From positions 3,162,001 to 3,226,000 of the forward strand of contig NZ_PJNE01000001.1 of assembly GCF_002846495.1 (NCBI RefSeq): DNA of 64,000 nucleotides. Direction: 5' to 3'. Below, in pieces: positions 1-8,174 of the stretch. A program made the translations under genes and the position numbers. The notes under the pieces are model-generated. The model saw only the letters and a list, made by a program, of their open reading frames with translations, was not told the origin of the DNA and did no database searches. The number at the start of each line of letters is the position of its first letter. Position 1 is the first letter of the stretch. This DNA comes from Phycicoccus duodecadis (GTDB taxonomy: Bacteria; Actinomycetota; Actinomycetes; Actinomycetales; Dermatophilaceae).

Positions 1-352
1 GCTCGACGACGCCGAGCTCGGGTTCACCTGCATCCACGCCCGTGACCTGGACAGCATCGGGGTGGCGGGCGCGGTGGAGCGGATCAAGGCCCGGGTCGGT
101 GACCTCCCGGTGCACGTCTCGATCGACATCGACGTCCTCGACCCGGCCTTCGCGCCCGGCACGGGCACGCCCGAGGCCGGGGGGCTGACCAGCCGCGAGC
201 TGCTCGCGATCCTGCGGGGCCTGGGCGACCTGAGGCTGGTCAGTGCGGACATCGTCGAGGTGGCTCCCGCCTACGACCACGCCGAGGTGACCGCGGTCGC
301 CGCCGCGCACCTCGCCTACGACCTCATCAGCCTCCTCGCGGTGCGCACATGA
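1..352 (+). CDS. Ureohydrolase (agmatinase/arginase family), C-terminal part
   Basis: The reading frame is open from base 2 and ends in TGA at 350-352, so only about 116 C-terminal residues are present. The arginase-superfamily metal motif SIDIDVLDPAFAPGTGTPE is intact, followed by the usual GGLTSRELLAIL stretch. Family members use two Mn ions to hydrolyse a guanidino group to an amine and urea. The N-terminal metal histidine region lies outside the window, so agmatinase, guanidinobutyrase and guanidinopropionase cannot be told apart. The stop overlaps the next start (ATGA), so it is translationally coupled to the deacetylase. The downstream aminotransferase and semialdehyde dehydrogenase suggest a guanidino-acid substrate; that is inference. 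Confidence 0.85.
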   Translation, partial: LDDAELGFTCIHARDLDSIGVAGAVERIKARVGDLPVHVSIDIDVLDPAFAPGTGTPEAGGLTSRELLAILRGLGDLRLVSADIVEVAPAYDHAEVTAVAAAHLAYDLISLLAVRT

Positions 353-1236
353 ACGACCGGGCGGCCGCCGCCACGGGTGGCGTGCCGGCGGACTCGGTCC
401 CGTGGCCCGGCGGCGCACGATCGGCGGCGGCCTTCACCTTCGACGTCGACGCCGAGTCCGCCGTGCTCTGGGGATCGCCCGGCACGGCGGACCGGATGAG
501 CGTGGTCAGCCACCAGGCCTACGGACCCCTGGTCGGGGTGCCGCGCCTCCTCGACCTGCTCGAGCGCCACGGCATCCGGTCGACGTTCTTCGTCCCGGGG
601 TACACCGCCCATCGCTACCCCGACACGGTGCGACGCATCGCCGACGCGGGACACGAGATCGCCCACCACGGCTACCTGCACGAGCAGCCGACCGCCCTGA
701 CCGAAGCGGAGGAGGTGGAGGCGATCGAGCGCGGCCTGGCCGCCCTACAGGAGGTCGCCGGCGTGCGACCCGTCGGCTACCGCGCCCCCATGTGGGACCT
801 GTCCTGGCGCACCCCCGCTCTCCTCGCCGAGCGCGGGTTCCTCTACGACTCCTCCCTCATGGACGCCGACACCCCGTACGAGCTCGCCGTCGGCGACACC
901 TCCCTCGTGGAGATCCCGATCCAGTGGGCCCTCGACGACTGGGAGCAGTACTGCTTCCTGCCCGACATCACCGGTTCCGGGCTCATCGAGACCCCGGCGA
1001 AAGCCGTCGAGCTGTGGCGGGCCGAGTTCTCGGCGCTGCGCGACGCCGGCGGATGCTGGGTGCTGACGAACCACCCCTTCCTCAGCGGCCGACCGTCGAG
1101 GGCCGCGGCCCTGTCCGACCTGATGGCGGAGGTCGTCGCCTGCGACGACGTGTGGGTCGCACCCCTCGGCGAGATCGCCGCCCACGTCCGCGGCCTGGGC
1201 CTGACGCCCCGATCGATCGAGAAGCCCGCGCTCTGA
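349..1236 (+). CDS. NodB-type polysaccharide deacetylase family protein (PuuE-like)
   Basis: A 295-residue protein with no signal peptide, so probably cytoplasmic. The NodB motifs are visible: TFDVDAE (residues 30-36, catalytic/metal Asp), HHGYLH (106-111, metal His pair) and RAPMWD (145-150). Known members remove acetyl groups from sugars, but cytoplasmic PuuE-like members open amide rings or hydrolyse amides. Coupling to a ureohydrolase through a 4-bp overlap, and the aminotransferase 47 bp downstream, argue for a small-molecule C-N hydrolase rather than a cell-wall deacetylase. The substrate is unknown. Confidence 0.8.
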   Translation: MNDRAAAATGGVPADSVPWPGGARSAAAFTFDVDAESAVLWGSPGTADRMSVVSHQAYGPLVGVPRLLDLLERHGIRSTFFVPGYTAHRYPDTVRRIADAGHEIAHHGYLHEQPTALTEAEEVEAIERGLAALQEVAGVRPVGYRAPMWDLSWRTPALLAERGFLYDSSLMDADTPYELAVGDTSLVEIPIQWALDDWEQYCFLPDITGSGLIETPAKAVELWRAEFSALRDAGGCWVLTNHPFLSGRPSRAAALSDLMAEVVACDDVWVAPLGEIAAHVRGLGLTPRSIEKPAL

Positions 1237-1283
1237 CCACCAGAGCACCCCATCGCACGACACCACGAGAGGCGGATGGTCCG

Positions 1284-2660
1284 ATGACCACCTTCGACAC
1301 CCGAGACTTCGTCCCCGACCCGGAGAAGGGCGCCCGGGTGGCGCAGGACGACCGGGCGCACGTGTTCCATTCGTGGTCGGCGCAGGCTCAGATCAGTCCG
1401 TTGCCGATCGCGGGGGCGTCGGGGAGTCATTTCTGGGACTTCGAGGGGAAGCGGTACCTGGACTTCTCGAGCCAGCTGGTGAACGTCAACATCGGCTACC
1501 AGCATCCGAAGCTGGTCGCGGCGATCCAGGAGGCCGCGGCCCGGCAGTGCACCATCGCGCCGAGCTTCGCGGACGAGTCGCGTTCGGAGGCGGCGCGGAT
1601 GATCGCCGAGCGCGCGCCGGGGAGCCTGGACAAGGTGTTCTTCACCAACGGTGGCGCGGAGGCCACCGAGAACGCGATGCGGATGGCGAAGCTGCACACG
1701 GGGCGGAACAAGGTGCTGACCACGTACCGCAGCTACCACGGCGCCACCGCGGGCTCGATCGCCGCGACGGGTGACCCGCGGCGGTGGGCCAACGAGCCGG
1801 GGGTGGCGGGGATCGTGCACTTCTGGGGGCCTTACCCGTACCGCTCGCCGTTCCACTCCGCCGACGCGGCGCAGGAGTGCGAGCGGGCGTTGCAGCACCT
1901 GCGCGAGACGATCATGGTCGAGGGCGCGCACACGATCGCGGCGATCATGCTCGAGACCGTGGTCGGCACCAACGGGATCCTGGTGCCGCCGGAGGGGTAC
2001 CTGGCCGGGGTCCGCGAGATCTGTGACGAGCACGGCATCGTGTACATCGCCGACGAGGTGATGGCCGGGTTCGGGCGGTGTGGTGAGTGGTTCGCGGTCG
2101 ACCACTGGGGCGTGGTGCCGGACCTGATCTGCTTCGCCAAGGGCGTCAACTCCGGGTACGTGCCGCTCGGTGGGGTGGTGATCTCGGCCGAGATCGCGGC
2201 CACGTTCGACGAGCGGGTCTTCCCGGGCGGGCTGACGTACTCGGGGCACCCGTTGGCGTGCGCGTCGGCGGTGGCCTCGATGCGGATCTTCGACGAGGAG
2301 GGCATCCTGGAGAACGTCCGCAAGGTCGCCGACACCGTCATCGCACCCCGGCTGGCCGAGATCGCCGACAAGCACCCCAGTGTGGGCGAGGTGCGCGGGT
2401 TGGGGTTCTTCTGGGCGCTGGACCTGGTGCGCGACCCCGAGACCCGCGAGCCGCTGGTGCCCTACAACGCCTCCGGGCCCGCGGCGGCCCCGATGACCGA
2501 GCTCGCCGCGGCGTGCAAGGCCGAAGGGCTCTGGCCGTTCACCCACTTCAACCGCACCCACGTGGTCCCCCCGTGCACGACCACCGCCGAGGAGATGGCC
2601 GAGGGCCTCGACATCCTCGACCGCGCCCTCGACGTCACCGACCGCCACGTCACCGGCTGA
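1284..2660 (+). CDS. Class III PLP-dependent aminotransferase
   Basis: I chose the ATG at 1284 (MTTFDTRDFV); the frame is open further upstream but overlaps the deacetylase gene. The protein has 458 residues, normal for omega-amino acid:pyruvate transaminases. Visible motifs are the phosphate-binding GGAEATENA (123-131), the pyridine-N Asp in YIADEVM (D257) and the Schiff-base Lys in FAKGVNSG (K286). Family members move the amino group of a terminal amine (beta-alanine, GABA, taurine, putrescine-type amines) to pyruvate or 2-oxoglutarate. With a CoA-acylating malonate/methylmalonate-semialdehyde dehydrogenase 66 bp downstream, beta-alanine or beta-aminoisobutyrate is the best-supported substrate. 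Confidence 0.88.
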   Translation: MTTFDTRDFVPDPEKGARVAQDDRAHVFHSWSAQAQISPLPIAGASGSHFWDFEGKRYLDFSSQLVNVNIGYQHPKLVAAIQEAAARQCTIAPSFADESRSEAARMIAERAPGSLDKVFFTNGGAEATENAMRMAKLHTGRNKVLTTYRSYHGATAGSIAATGDPRRWANEPGVAGIVHFWGPYPYRSPFHSADAAQECERALQHLRETIMVEGAHTIAAIMLETVVGTNGILVPPEGYLAGVREICDEHGIVYIADEVMAGFGRCGEWFAVDHWGVVPDLICFAKGVNSGYVPLGGVVISAEIAATFDERVFPGGLTYSGHPLACASAVASMRIFDEEGILENVRKVADTVIAPRLAEIADKHPSVGEVRGLGFFWALDLVRDPETREPLVPYNASGPAAAPMTELAAACKAEGLWPFTHFNRTHVVPPCTTTAEEMAEGLDILDRALDVTDRHVTG

Positions 2661-2726
2661 CCGCGCACCGTCAGCGCGTTCTGCCACCGAACCCACGTCC
2701 ACTCCACCCAGATCGAGGACCTGCTC

Positions 2727-4229
2727 ATGAATACCCCCAGCCGCATCACCCATCTCGTTGCCGGTAAGTCCTGGGAGGGCACCGCTGAGCGGACGAGCCC
2801 GGTCTTCAACCCGGCGACGGGTGAGCAGACCGGTGTCCTCGACCTGGCGTCGGCCGACCTCGTGGGTGAGGTCGTGGCGGGCGCGAAGGAGGCGTGGTCG
2901 AACGAGTGGGGGAGCATCTCCCTCACCAAGCGGACCCAGGTCCTGTTCAAGTTCCGCCAGCTGCTCGACGAGCGCAAGGAGGAGATCGCGGCCCTGATCA
3001 CCGCCGAGCACGGCAAGGTCCTGTCCGACGCCCTCGGCGAGGTGACCCGTGGCCTCGAGGTGGCGGAGTTCGCCTGCGGCATACCGCACCTGATGAAGGG
3101 CGGGTTCACCGAGAACGCCTCGACCAAGGTGGATGTGTACTCGATCCGGCAGAGCCTGGGTGTCGTCGCGGTCATCAGCCCGTTCAACTTCCCGGCCATG
3201 GTGCCGATGTGGTTCATCCCGGTCGCCATCGCCACCGGGAACGCGGTGGTGCTGAAGCCGTCGGAGAAGGACCCCTCGGCGGCGATCGCGATTGCGAAGC
3301 TGTGGACCGAGGCCGGGCTGCCGGACGGGGTCATGAACGTCGTCAACGGGGACAAGGAGGCCGTCGACGCCCTCCTGACCCACCCGGACGTCAAGGCGGT
3401 GTCGTTCGTGGGGTCCACCCCGATCGCCAAGTACGTCTACGAGACCGGTACCGCGCACGGCAAGCGGGTGCAGGCCCTCGGGGGTGCCAAGAACCACATG
3501 ATCGTCCTGCCGGACGCCGACCTCGACCTGGCCGCCGATGCCGCGGTCAACGCCGGGTTCGGGTCGGCGGGGGAGCGCTGCATGGCGATCTCGGCCCTGG
3601 TCGCGGTCGAGCCGATCGCCGACGACCTCATCGCACGGATCACGGACCGGATGGGCAGGCTGGTCACCGGCGACGGGACGCGCGCCTGCGACATGGGGCC
3701 GCTGGTCACCAAGCAGCACCGCGACAAGGTGGCCTCCTACCTCGATGCCGGGGTGGCCGAGGGTGCGACGCTGGTGGTGGACGGCCGCGAGGGCGAGGTC
3801 GATGCCGAGGGGGAGGGCTACTTCCTCAAGCCGACGTTGTTCGACCACGTGACGCCGGACATGTCGCTATACCAGGACGAGATCTTCGGCCCCGTGCTCT
3901 CGGTGCTGCGGGTTAAGACCTACGACGAGGCGTTGGCGCTGATCAACGCCAACCCGTACGGCAACGGCACCGCGATCTTCACCAACGACGGTGGCGCCGC
4001 CCGTCGCTTCCAGAACGAGGTCGAGGTCGGGATGATCGGCATCAACGTGCCGATCCCCGTGCCGATGGCCTACTACTCCTTCGGCGGCTGGAAGAACAGC
4101 CTGTTCGGCGACACCCACGCCCACGGCATGGAGGGCGTGCACTTCTTCACCCGCGGCAAGGTGGTCACCTCGCGCTGGCTCGACCCGAGCCACGGCGGCC
4201 TCGAGCTGGGCTTCCCCCAGAACGGTTGA
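2727..4229 (+). CDS. mmsA: CoA-acylating methylmalonate-semialdehyde dehydrogenase
   Basis: A 500-residue aldehyde dehydrogenase superfamily enzyme. The catalytic Cys is in [12 protein letters not shown] (C285). The usual general-base Glu position is replaced in [10 protein letters not shown] (251-260), the signature of the CoA-dependent MMSDH branch. It converts methylmalonate semialdehyde to propionyl-CoA, or malonate semialdehyde to acetyl-CoA, with NAD+. The NAD-binding [10 protein letters not shown] and KPSEKDPS segments are intact. It is the last gene of the operon and the natural sink for the aldehyde made by the upstream aminotransferase. It could equally serve valine or thymine breakdown. 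Confidence 0.93.
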   Translation: MNTPSRITHLVAGKSWEGTAERTSPVFNPATGEQTGVLDLASADLVGEVVAGAKEAWSNEWGSISLTKRTQVLFKFRQLLDERKEEIAALITAEHGKVLSDALGEVTRGLEVAEFACGIPHLMKGGFTENASTKVDVYSIRQSLGVVAVISPFNFPAMVPMWFIPVAIATGNAVVLKPSEKDPSAAIAIAKLWTEAGLPDGVMNVVNGDKEAVDALLTHPDVKAVSFVGSTPIAKYVYETGTAHGKRVQALGGAKNHMIVLPDADLDLAADAAVNAGFGSAGERCMAISALVAVEPIADDLIARITDRMGRLVTGDGTRACDMGPLVTKQHRDKVASYLDAGVAEGATLVVDGREGEVDAEGEGYFLKPTLFDHVTPDMSLYQDEIFGPVLSVLRVKTYDEALALINANPYGNGTAIFTNDGGAARRFQNEVEVGMIGINVPIPVPMAYYSFGGWKNSLFGDTHAHGMEGVHFFTRGKVVTSRWLDPSHGGLELGFPQNG

Positions 4230-4291
4230 TCCTCGACAGCGCCCTTTACGCCGTCGCGTCTGGAGGAGATTCGGTCAGGGGCTGACCCGGT

Positions 4292-4311
4292 GGGCGGCGC
4301 AGGCGCCGCCC
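4292..4311 (+). terminator. GC hairpin after mmsA
   Basis: A perfect 8-bp stem (GGGCGGCG/CGCCGCCC) with a 4-base loop lies 63 bp after the mmsA stop. There is no T-run, as is common for actinobacterial terminators. Function is inferred from position only. Confidence 0.4.
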
Positions 4312-4428
4312 CCGGACCCGGTTGGGACGTTCATCGAGCAGAACGCCGCGGGTCGCCGCATCGCCAGCTCGGAGCCCGCCGTCGCCCGGCGTGGGGTTCG
4401 ACCAGCCGATCCTGGCGGCGGCCCCCGT

Positions 4429-4908
4429 GCCTCGGTGACGGTGTTCGCGGCGTACACGCTGATCGCGCTGTGGCAGAACAACCAGAGCTGCGCGGCGGTG
4501 CCGGGTGCCGCCTGCTATGAGGTGCCGAACGCGCTCGACCTGGCCGTGGTGGCGTGCTCGGTGGCGGGGGCGTGCTTCGGGTTCCTGTGGTGGAACGCGT
4601 CGCCGGCGCAGATCATCATGGGCGACATCGGGTCGCTGTCGCTGGGGGCCGGGCTTGCGGGGATGGCGATCCTCACCCGCACCGAGCTGCTGCTGGTGGT
4701 GCTCGGTGGGCTGTTCGTCATCATCACGCTGTCGGTGATCATCCAGGTGGCGAGCTTCAGGCTGCGCGGCACGCGGGTCTTCCGGATGGCGCCGCTGCAC
4801 CACCACTTCGAGCTGCTGGGCTGGGCCGAGATCACCATCGTCATCCGCTTCTGGATCATCGCCGGCATCTGCGTGGCCGCCGGGCTGGGGCTGTTCTACG
4901 CCGGATGG
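4429..4908 (+). pseudogene. mraY: C-terminal fragment of mraY
   Basis: This frame encodes about 160 residues matching only the C-terminal part of phospho-MurNAc-pentapeptide transferase: [10 protein letters not shown] (the third catalytic Asp), [20 protein letters not shown] and HHFELLGW are all present. Homology starts abruptly near 4429 with [15 protein letters not shown]. The N-terminal ~200 residues, including the catalytic Asp pair of the family, are missing. The normal C-terminal tail is also lost and the frame runs on into unrelated sequence. It lies outside any dcw cluster, so it is a transposed or duplicated relic and cannot be active. In 4230-4428 and 4909-5133 I see no other gene. 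Confidence 0.85.
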
Positions 4909-5133
4909 GTCGTCGCCCTTGAGGTGATGGTCGCTACGCCCTGGGCCACTCGACCAGTCAGCTGCGTCGGCTCCTTTCGTGAGCCCTCACCGCGACGGCC
5001 AGTGCCAGTACGCCTTCGGTGGCGAGGCCCCTGACCGCCCCACGGGTCTGCGGGAGGTGCGTCCTTCCGCCCAGAAGGGGCTACCCCTGCTTCGGCTGGC
5101 GACCTGAAGGCGGGTTGAGCGGCAGGCGGCCGG

Positions 5134-5403
5134 TCAGGCGACCTTGCCCGCGTAGCGCTGACGGGCGGCTTCTCCGCTGGTGCCGACGAACGCCCCGATC
5201 GCCGACCAGGACATCCCCGCGGTGCGGGCGGCCTGGATCGCGTCGATGACGTGCTGTTCGGCTGCGGAGCGTTCTTGGACGGCGACGCGCAGGAGGGCCA
5301 CGGCCTGGGCATCCTGCTCGTCGCCGGGTGCGGGCTCGTAGTCCTCGAAGCGAGCAGCGAGCTCGTCGGCGTGCTTGAGGATCTCTTCGACAGTTCTAGG
5401 CAT
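5134..5403 (-). CDS. Small HTH-like protein, probable antitoxin
   Basis: An 89-residue protein. The N-terminal half is acidic and helical (TVEEILKHADELAARFEDYE), the C-terminal half looks like a helix-turn-helix (GMSWSAIGAFVGTSGEAARQ). Such short proteins are common second genes of actinobacterial toxin-antitoxin-like pairs. The partner gene ends 6 bp upstream, there is no clear ribosome binding site, and translation is probably coupled. DNA binding and autoregulation are inferred. Confidence 0.6.
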   Translation of the reverse strand: MPRTVEEILKHADELAARFEDYEPAPGDEQDAQAVALLRVAVQERSAAEQHVIDAIQAARTAGMSWSAIGAFVGTSGEAARQRYAGKVA

Positions 5404-5409
5404 GTGGCA

Positions 5410-5640
5410 TCACTCGAGGAATCTCTTACGGGCGCGCATGGCGTGGACGATGACCACGGCAGTGTCGCCCTCGACGTAACCGACTTCGAGAATGATGGCG
5501 GCCGAGTTCGGGCCGAGCATCATCGTGAACCCGTCGCCCAGGTCCCAGACCCGGATCGGGTCTCGATAAGCGTGGAGGATGTCCTCCGCGCCCAGACCGT
5601 GCTTGAAGGCCGACGGTGCAATGATCGGGTCCTCCAGCAC
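5410..5640 (-). CDS. Small protein, probable toxin partner
   Basis: The likely start is GTG at 5640, giving 76 residues beginning MLEDPIIAPSAFKHGL. The frame is open upstream to 5751, but that stretch looks non-coding. The layout, a helical HGLGAEDILHAYRDP followed by beta strands (LEVGYVEGDTAVVIVHAMRA), resembles the small RelE/BrnT-like proteins paired with HTH antitoxins. It lies just upstream of the HTH-like gene on the same strand. A toxin role is inferred from size, layout and partner. Confidence 0.5.
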   Translation of the reverse strand: MLEDPIIAPSAFKHGLGAEDILHAYRDPIRVWDLGDGFTMMLGPNSAAIILEVGYVEGDTAVVIVHAMRARKRFLE

Positions 5641-5794
5641 CCCTCCAAGGTAACTTGCTCCCCTACGGTCGGCAAGCCCGTGATTCCTGGCGGCGTGGTT
5701 CTGACGCTCCCCTGCCGGCCCAGTCAGGACATCCTCTTGGGCCTGCGTCACAGCGCCGCCTGCCGGGCTACACCTGCACGCATCGCCAGTTGGG

Positions 5795-6103
5795 TCAGCG
5801 GTGTCGTTCGACGGTCAACTCCACCGTCAGCATCTGATCCACTGTGATACCCGCCGAGTCCCGAACCACATTCTTCAACGGCAGGAGGTATCGCCCCTCC
5901 TTGGGGAACAGCGCTGTCGTGAACTCAATGTCGATGATGCGCACCACCACTGCTACCTGGCCCCAGTACTCCAGCCCGCGGGCGGCGACTTTGATGGCGG
6001 CGCTCACGTCGTCCGGAACGTCCACGAAGAAGAAGGGCGCCGGTCCCCGCCACTCCACGACTGGACCCTCGAACTCCACGTCCCAGTCCTTCACGAGGTC
6101 CAT
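5795..6103 (-). CDS. DUF1905 domain protein
   Basis: A 102-residue protein that is essentially one DUF1905 domain: EFEGPVVEWRGPAPFFFVDV at the start, FTTALFPKEGRYLLPLKNVV in the middle and GITVDQMLTVELTVER at the end. These are small beta-barrel proteins of unknown function. The gene stands alone between the toxin-antitoxin-like pair and the IS element. No Shine-Dalgarno sequence is visible. The 220 bp between it and the IS contain no recognisable gene. Confidence 0.7.
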   Translation of the reverse strand: MDLVKDWDVEFEGPVVEWRGPAPFFFVDVPDDVSAAIKVAARGLEYWGQVAVVVRIIDIEFTTALFPKEGRYLLPLKNVVRDSAGITVDQMLTVELTVERHR

Positions 6104-6322
6104 CGTGCCGTGAGGAGTCTCAATTCAGCAGAACTCCGCTGGATTCTTCCAGCAAAGGCGGAGACCGCTGCCCGCCCGCCGAGGGCGCACTAGCGACGAA
6201 GGGAGCAACTGAGTCCTTCCGCCGCGACGCGGCTGTTCTTGTGCGAGGGTCCACCCCCGCGCTCACGCGCGGAGGCGCCTCGGATGGACGAGAGCCAGGC
6301 GGCTGGGCTCAGCAGTTGTGGA

Positions 6323-6330
6323 TTGCGTGA
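6323..6330. repeat. Target-site duplication, left copy
   Basis: TTGCGTGA directly precedes the left IS end. The identical right copy is at 7747-7754. Confidence 0.93.
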
Positions 6331-7746
6331 AGTTGAGTCCCGGATAGTGGTGTAGCGCGGTCGCCGTCCTCGGGTTGGGGCTGGACGTGGATGCGGCCAC
6401 CGCGTGATCCTTCGAGTGAACCTCTCACAGCACTCTCGAACGGAGCATCACGATGACCGCACCACACATTGTCGACCCTGCTGGGCTGCTTGGCGAGGCG
6501 TTGGCCGAAGCCTCGCCGGACCTGATGCGTTCGCTGCTGCAGTCGATCATCAACGCGTTGCTGTCCGCGGATGCGGATGCGGTGGTCGGCGCGGAGTGGG
6601 GACGCCCCAGCCCGGAGCGGGTCGCGCAGCGCAACGGCTATCGCCACCGCGAGCTGGACACCCGGGTCGGCACGATCGACGTGGCCGTGCCCAAGCTGCG
6701 CACGGGGAGCTACTTCCCGCAGTGGCTGCTGGAGCGTCGTAAGCGCGCGGAGTCGGCGCTGGTCACCGTGGTGGCCGACTGCTACCTGGCCGGGGTGTCC
6801 ACCCGGCGGATGGACAAGCTGGTCAAGACCTTGGGGATCGACTCGCTGAGCCGTTCGCAGGTCTCGCGGATGGCCGCCGACCTCGACCAGCAGGTCGAGG
6901 ACTTCCGCCACCGCCCGCTGGGCCCGGCCGGGCCGTTCACGTTCGTGGCCGCGGACGCGTTGACGATGAAGGTCCGCGAGGGAGGACGGGTGGTCAACGC
7001 GGTCGTCCTGGTCGCGGTCGGGGTCAACGGCGACGGGCACCGTGAGGTCCTGGGCATGCGGGTGGCCACCAGCGAGACCGGGGCGGCGTGGAACGAGTTC
7101 TTCGCCGACCTGGTCGCCCGCGGCCTGGCCGGGGTCAAGCTGGTCACCTCCGATGCCCACCCCGGGCTGGTCGAGGCGATCGCGGCGAACCTGCCCGGCG
7201 CGTCCTGGCAGCGCTGCCGCACGCACTACGCCGCGAACCTGATGAGTATCTGTCCCAAAAGCATGTGGCCGGCCGTCAAGGCGATGCTGCACTCGGTGTA
7301 CGACCAGCCCGACGCCGCGGCCGTACACGCCCAGTTCGACCGGCTGATCGACTACGTCAGCGACAAGCTGCCCGCGGTCGCGCAGCACCTGGCCGCCGCC
7401 CGCGAGGACATCCTGGCCTTCACCGCGTTCCCCAAGGACGTGTGGACCCAGATCTGGTCCAACAACCCCGCCGAACGCCTCAACCGCGAGATCCGCCGCC
7501 GCACCGACTCCGTCGGCATCTTCCCCACCCGAGAAGCGATCGTCCGCCTCGTCGGCGCGGTCCTGGCCGAGCAGACCGACGAATGGGCAGAAGGACGCCG
7601 CTACCTCGGCCTGGAAGTCCTGACCCGCTCTCGCCTGACCCCCCTCACCACCACCGACCCCGAGAACGGAGCAGAACCCATGTCCGCCCTGACCGCCTAA
7701 CCCAACGAAGATCACGCAGCGTTACACCACCACCGGGGACTTGACC
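6331..7746 (+). mobile_element. Complete IS256-family insertion sequence
   Basis: The element is 1416 bp. Imperfect terminal inverted repeats of 28 bp (6331-6358 and 7719-7746, 21 of 28 positions matching) bound it. It is flanked by an exact 8-bp direct repeat TTGCGTGA at 6323-6330 and 7747-7754, the target duplication length expected for this family. It holds one transposase gene. Intact ends and the duplication imply a fairly recent insertion. It landed in or next to a relic HepT toxin gene. Confidence 0.95.
6453..7700 (+). CDS. IS256-family transposase (Mutator superfamily)
   Basis: A 415-residue DDE transposase. The three acidic residues are in FVAADAL (D168), VTSDAHPG (D234) and [13 protein letters not shown] (E341), with the expected spacing and the C(x)nH segment CRTHYAAN between. 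The N-terminal region with [18 protein letters not shown] is typical of the family. The gene is full length with no frameshift, so it is probably active. It starts about 120 bp inside the left end; that leader segment is also found, diverged, in the solitary IS end at 9505-9613. Confidence 0.96.
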   Translation: MTAPHIVDPAGLLGEALAEASPDLMRSLLQSIINALLSADADAVVGAEWGRPSPERVAQRNGYRHRELDTRVGTIDVAVPKLRTGSYFPQWLLERRKRAESALVTVVADCYLAGVSTRRMDKLVKTLGIDSLSRSQVSRMAADLDQQVEDFRHRPLGPAGPFTFVAADALTMKVREGGRVVNAVVLVAVGVNGDGHREVLGMRVATSETGAAWNEFFADLVARGLAGVKLVTSDAHPGLVEAIAANLPGASWQRCRTHYAANLMSICPKSMWPAVKAMLHSVYDQPDAAAVHAQFDRLIDYVSDKLPAVAQHLAAAREDILAFTAFPKDVWTQIWSNNPAERLNREIRRRTDSVGIFPTREAIVRLVGAVLAEQTDEWAEGRRYLGLEVLTRSRLTPLTTTDPENGAEPMSALTA

Positions 7747-7754
7747 TTGCGTGA
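7747..7754. repeat. Target-site duplication, right copy
   Basis: TTGCGTGA directly follows the right IS end and matches 6323-6330. Confidence 0.93.
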
Positions 7755-7905
7755 GCCAGGTCCGCCAGCGCGTGCCGACGATGCCGCGGATCACGTCTGG
7801 ATTCAGCCGGAAGTACTCGTGCACGACGATGTTGCGTAGACGGCGATGGATGCCCACGGAACCTCAGGCATGGGATCTCGGGCGTCGCGACCGTCCAGTC
7901 TTCAA
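7755..7905 (-). pseudogene. HepT-like HEPN toxin remnant, cut by the IS
   Basis: On the minus strand one frame reads PMPEVPWASIA and the next reads LRNIVVHEYFRLNPDVIRG. Together they match the C-terminal half of HepT/DUF86 proteins, including the HEPN RNase motif R-x4-H-x-Y (RNIVVHEY). A one-base loss after ASIA breaks the frame. The N-terminal half is missing, and the IS sits where the last residues should be. No MntA-type nucleotidyltransferase partner is seen. 7906-8174 holds no recognisable gene. Confidence 0.7.
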
Positions 7906-8174
7906 GCGTCGTCGACATACGGTGGGTCAGCATCTGAGCGAGGACCCTCGGACTGGCCGGCACCGTAAGCTAGCGGCGCCGCGGATGTGCGTCGACCTCG
8001 TCTGCTGGGGCGGGGAGTCACTGCCGGGGACCGCGCTTTCGGAGGTGTCACGCTCTGCCGACGTGGCCCCGTCGACAGCGGTGCCGGGGGCGGCAGCCGC
8101 CGGGGCGGCGGCCGCCTCACGACGTCACGAATCCGTCGCCACGCACCCCGGCGAACCGACTGCCGGCCAGGGCG

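Noticed and set aside
843..3848. A 1000-residue minus-strand open frame opposite the first operon
   Set aside because: It is antisense to three well-recognised genes and is a by-product of high GC.
5410..5751. Longer 113-residue form of the toxin-like protein
   Set aside because: The first 37 residues look non-coding; GTG 5640 gives a compact protein right at the conserved part.
6250..6280. A hairpin GGTCCACCCCCGCGCTCACG-type sequence resembling a type I-E CRISPR repeat
   Set aside because: Only one copy is present, no second repeat at 61-bp spacing and no cas gene in the window.
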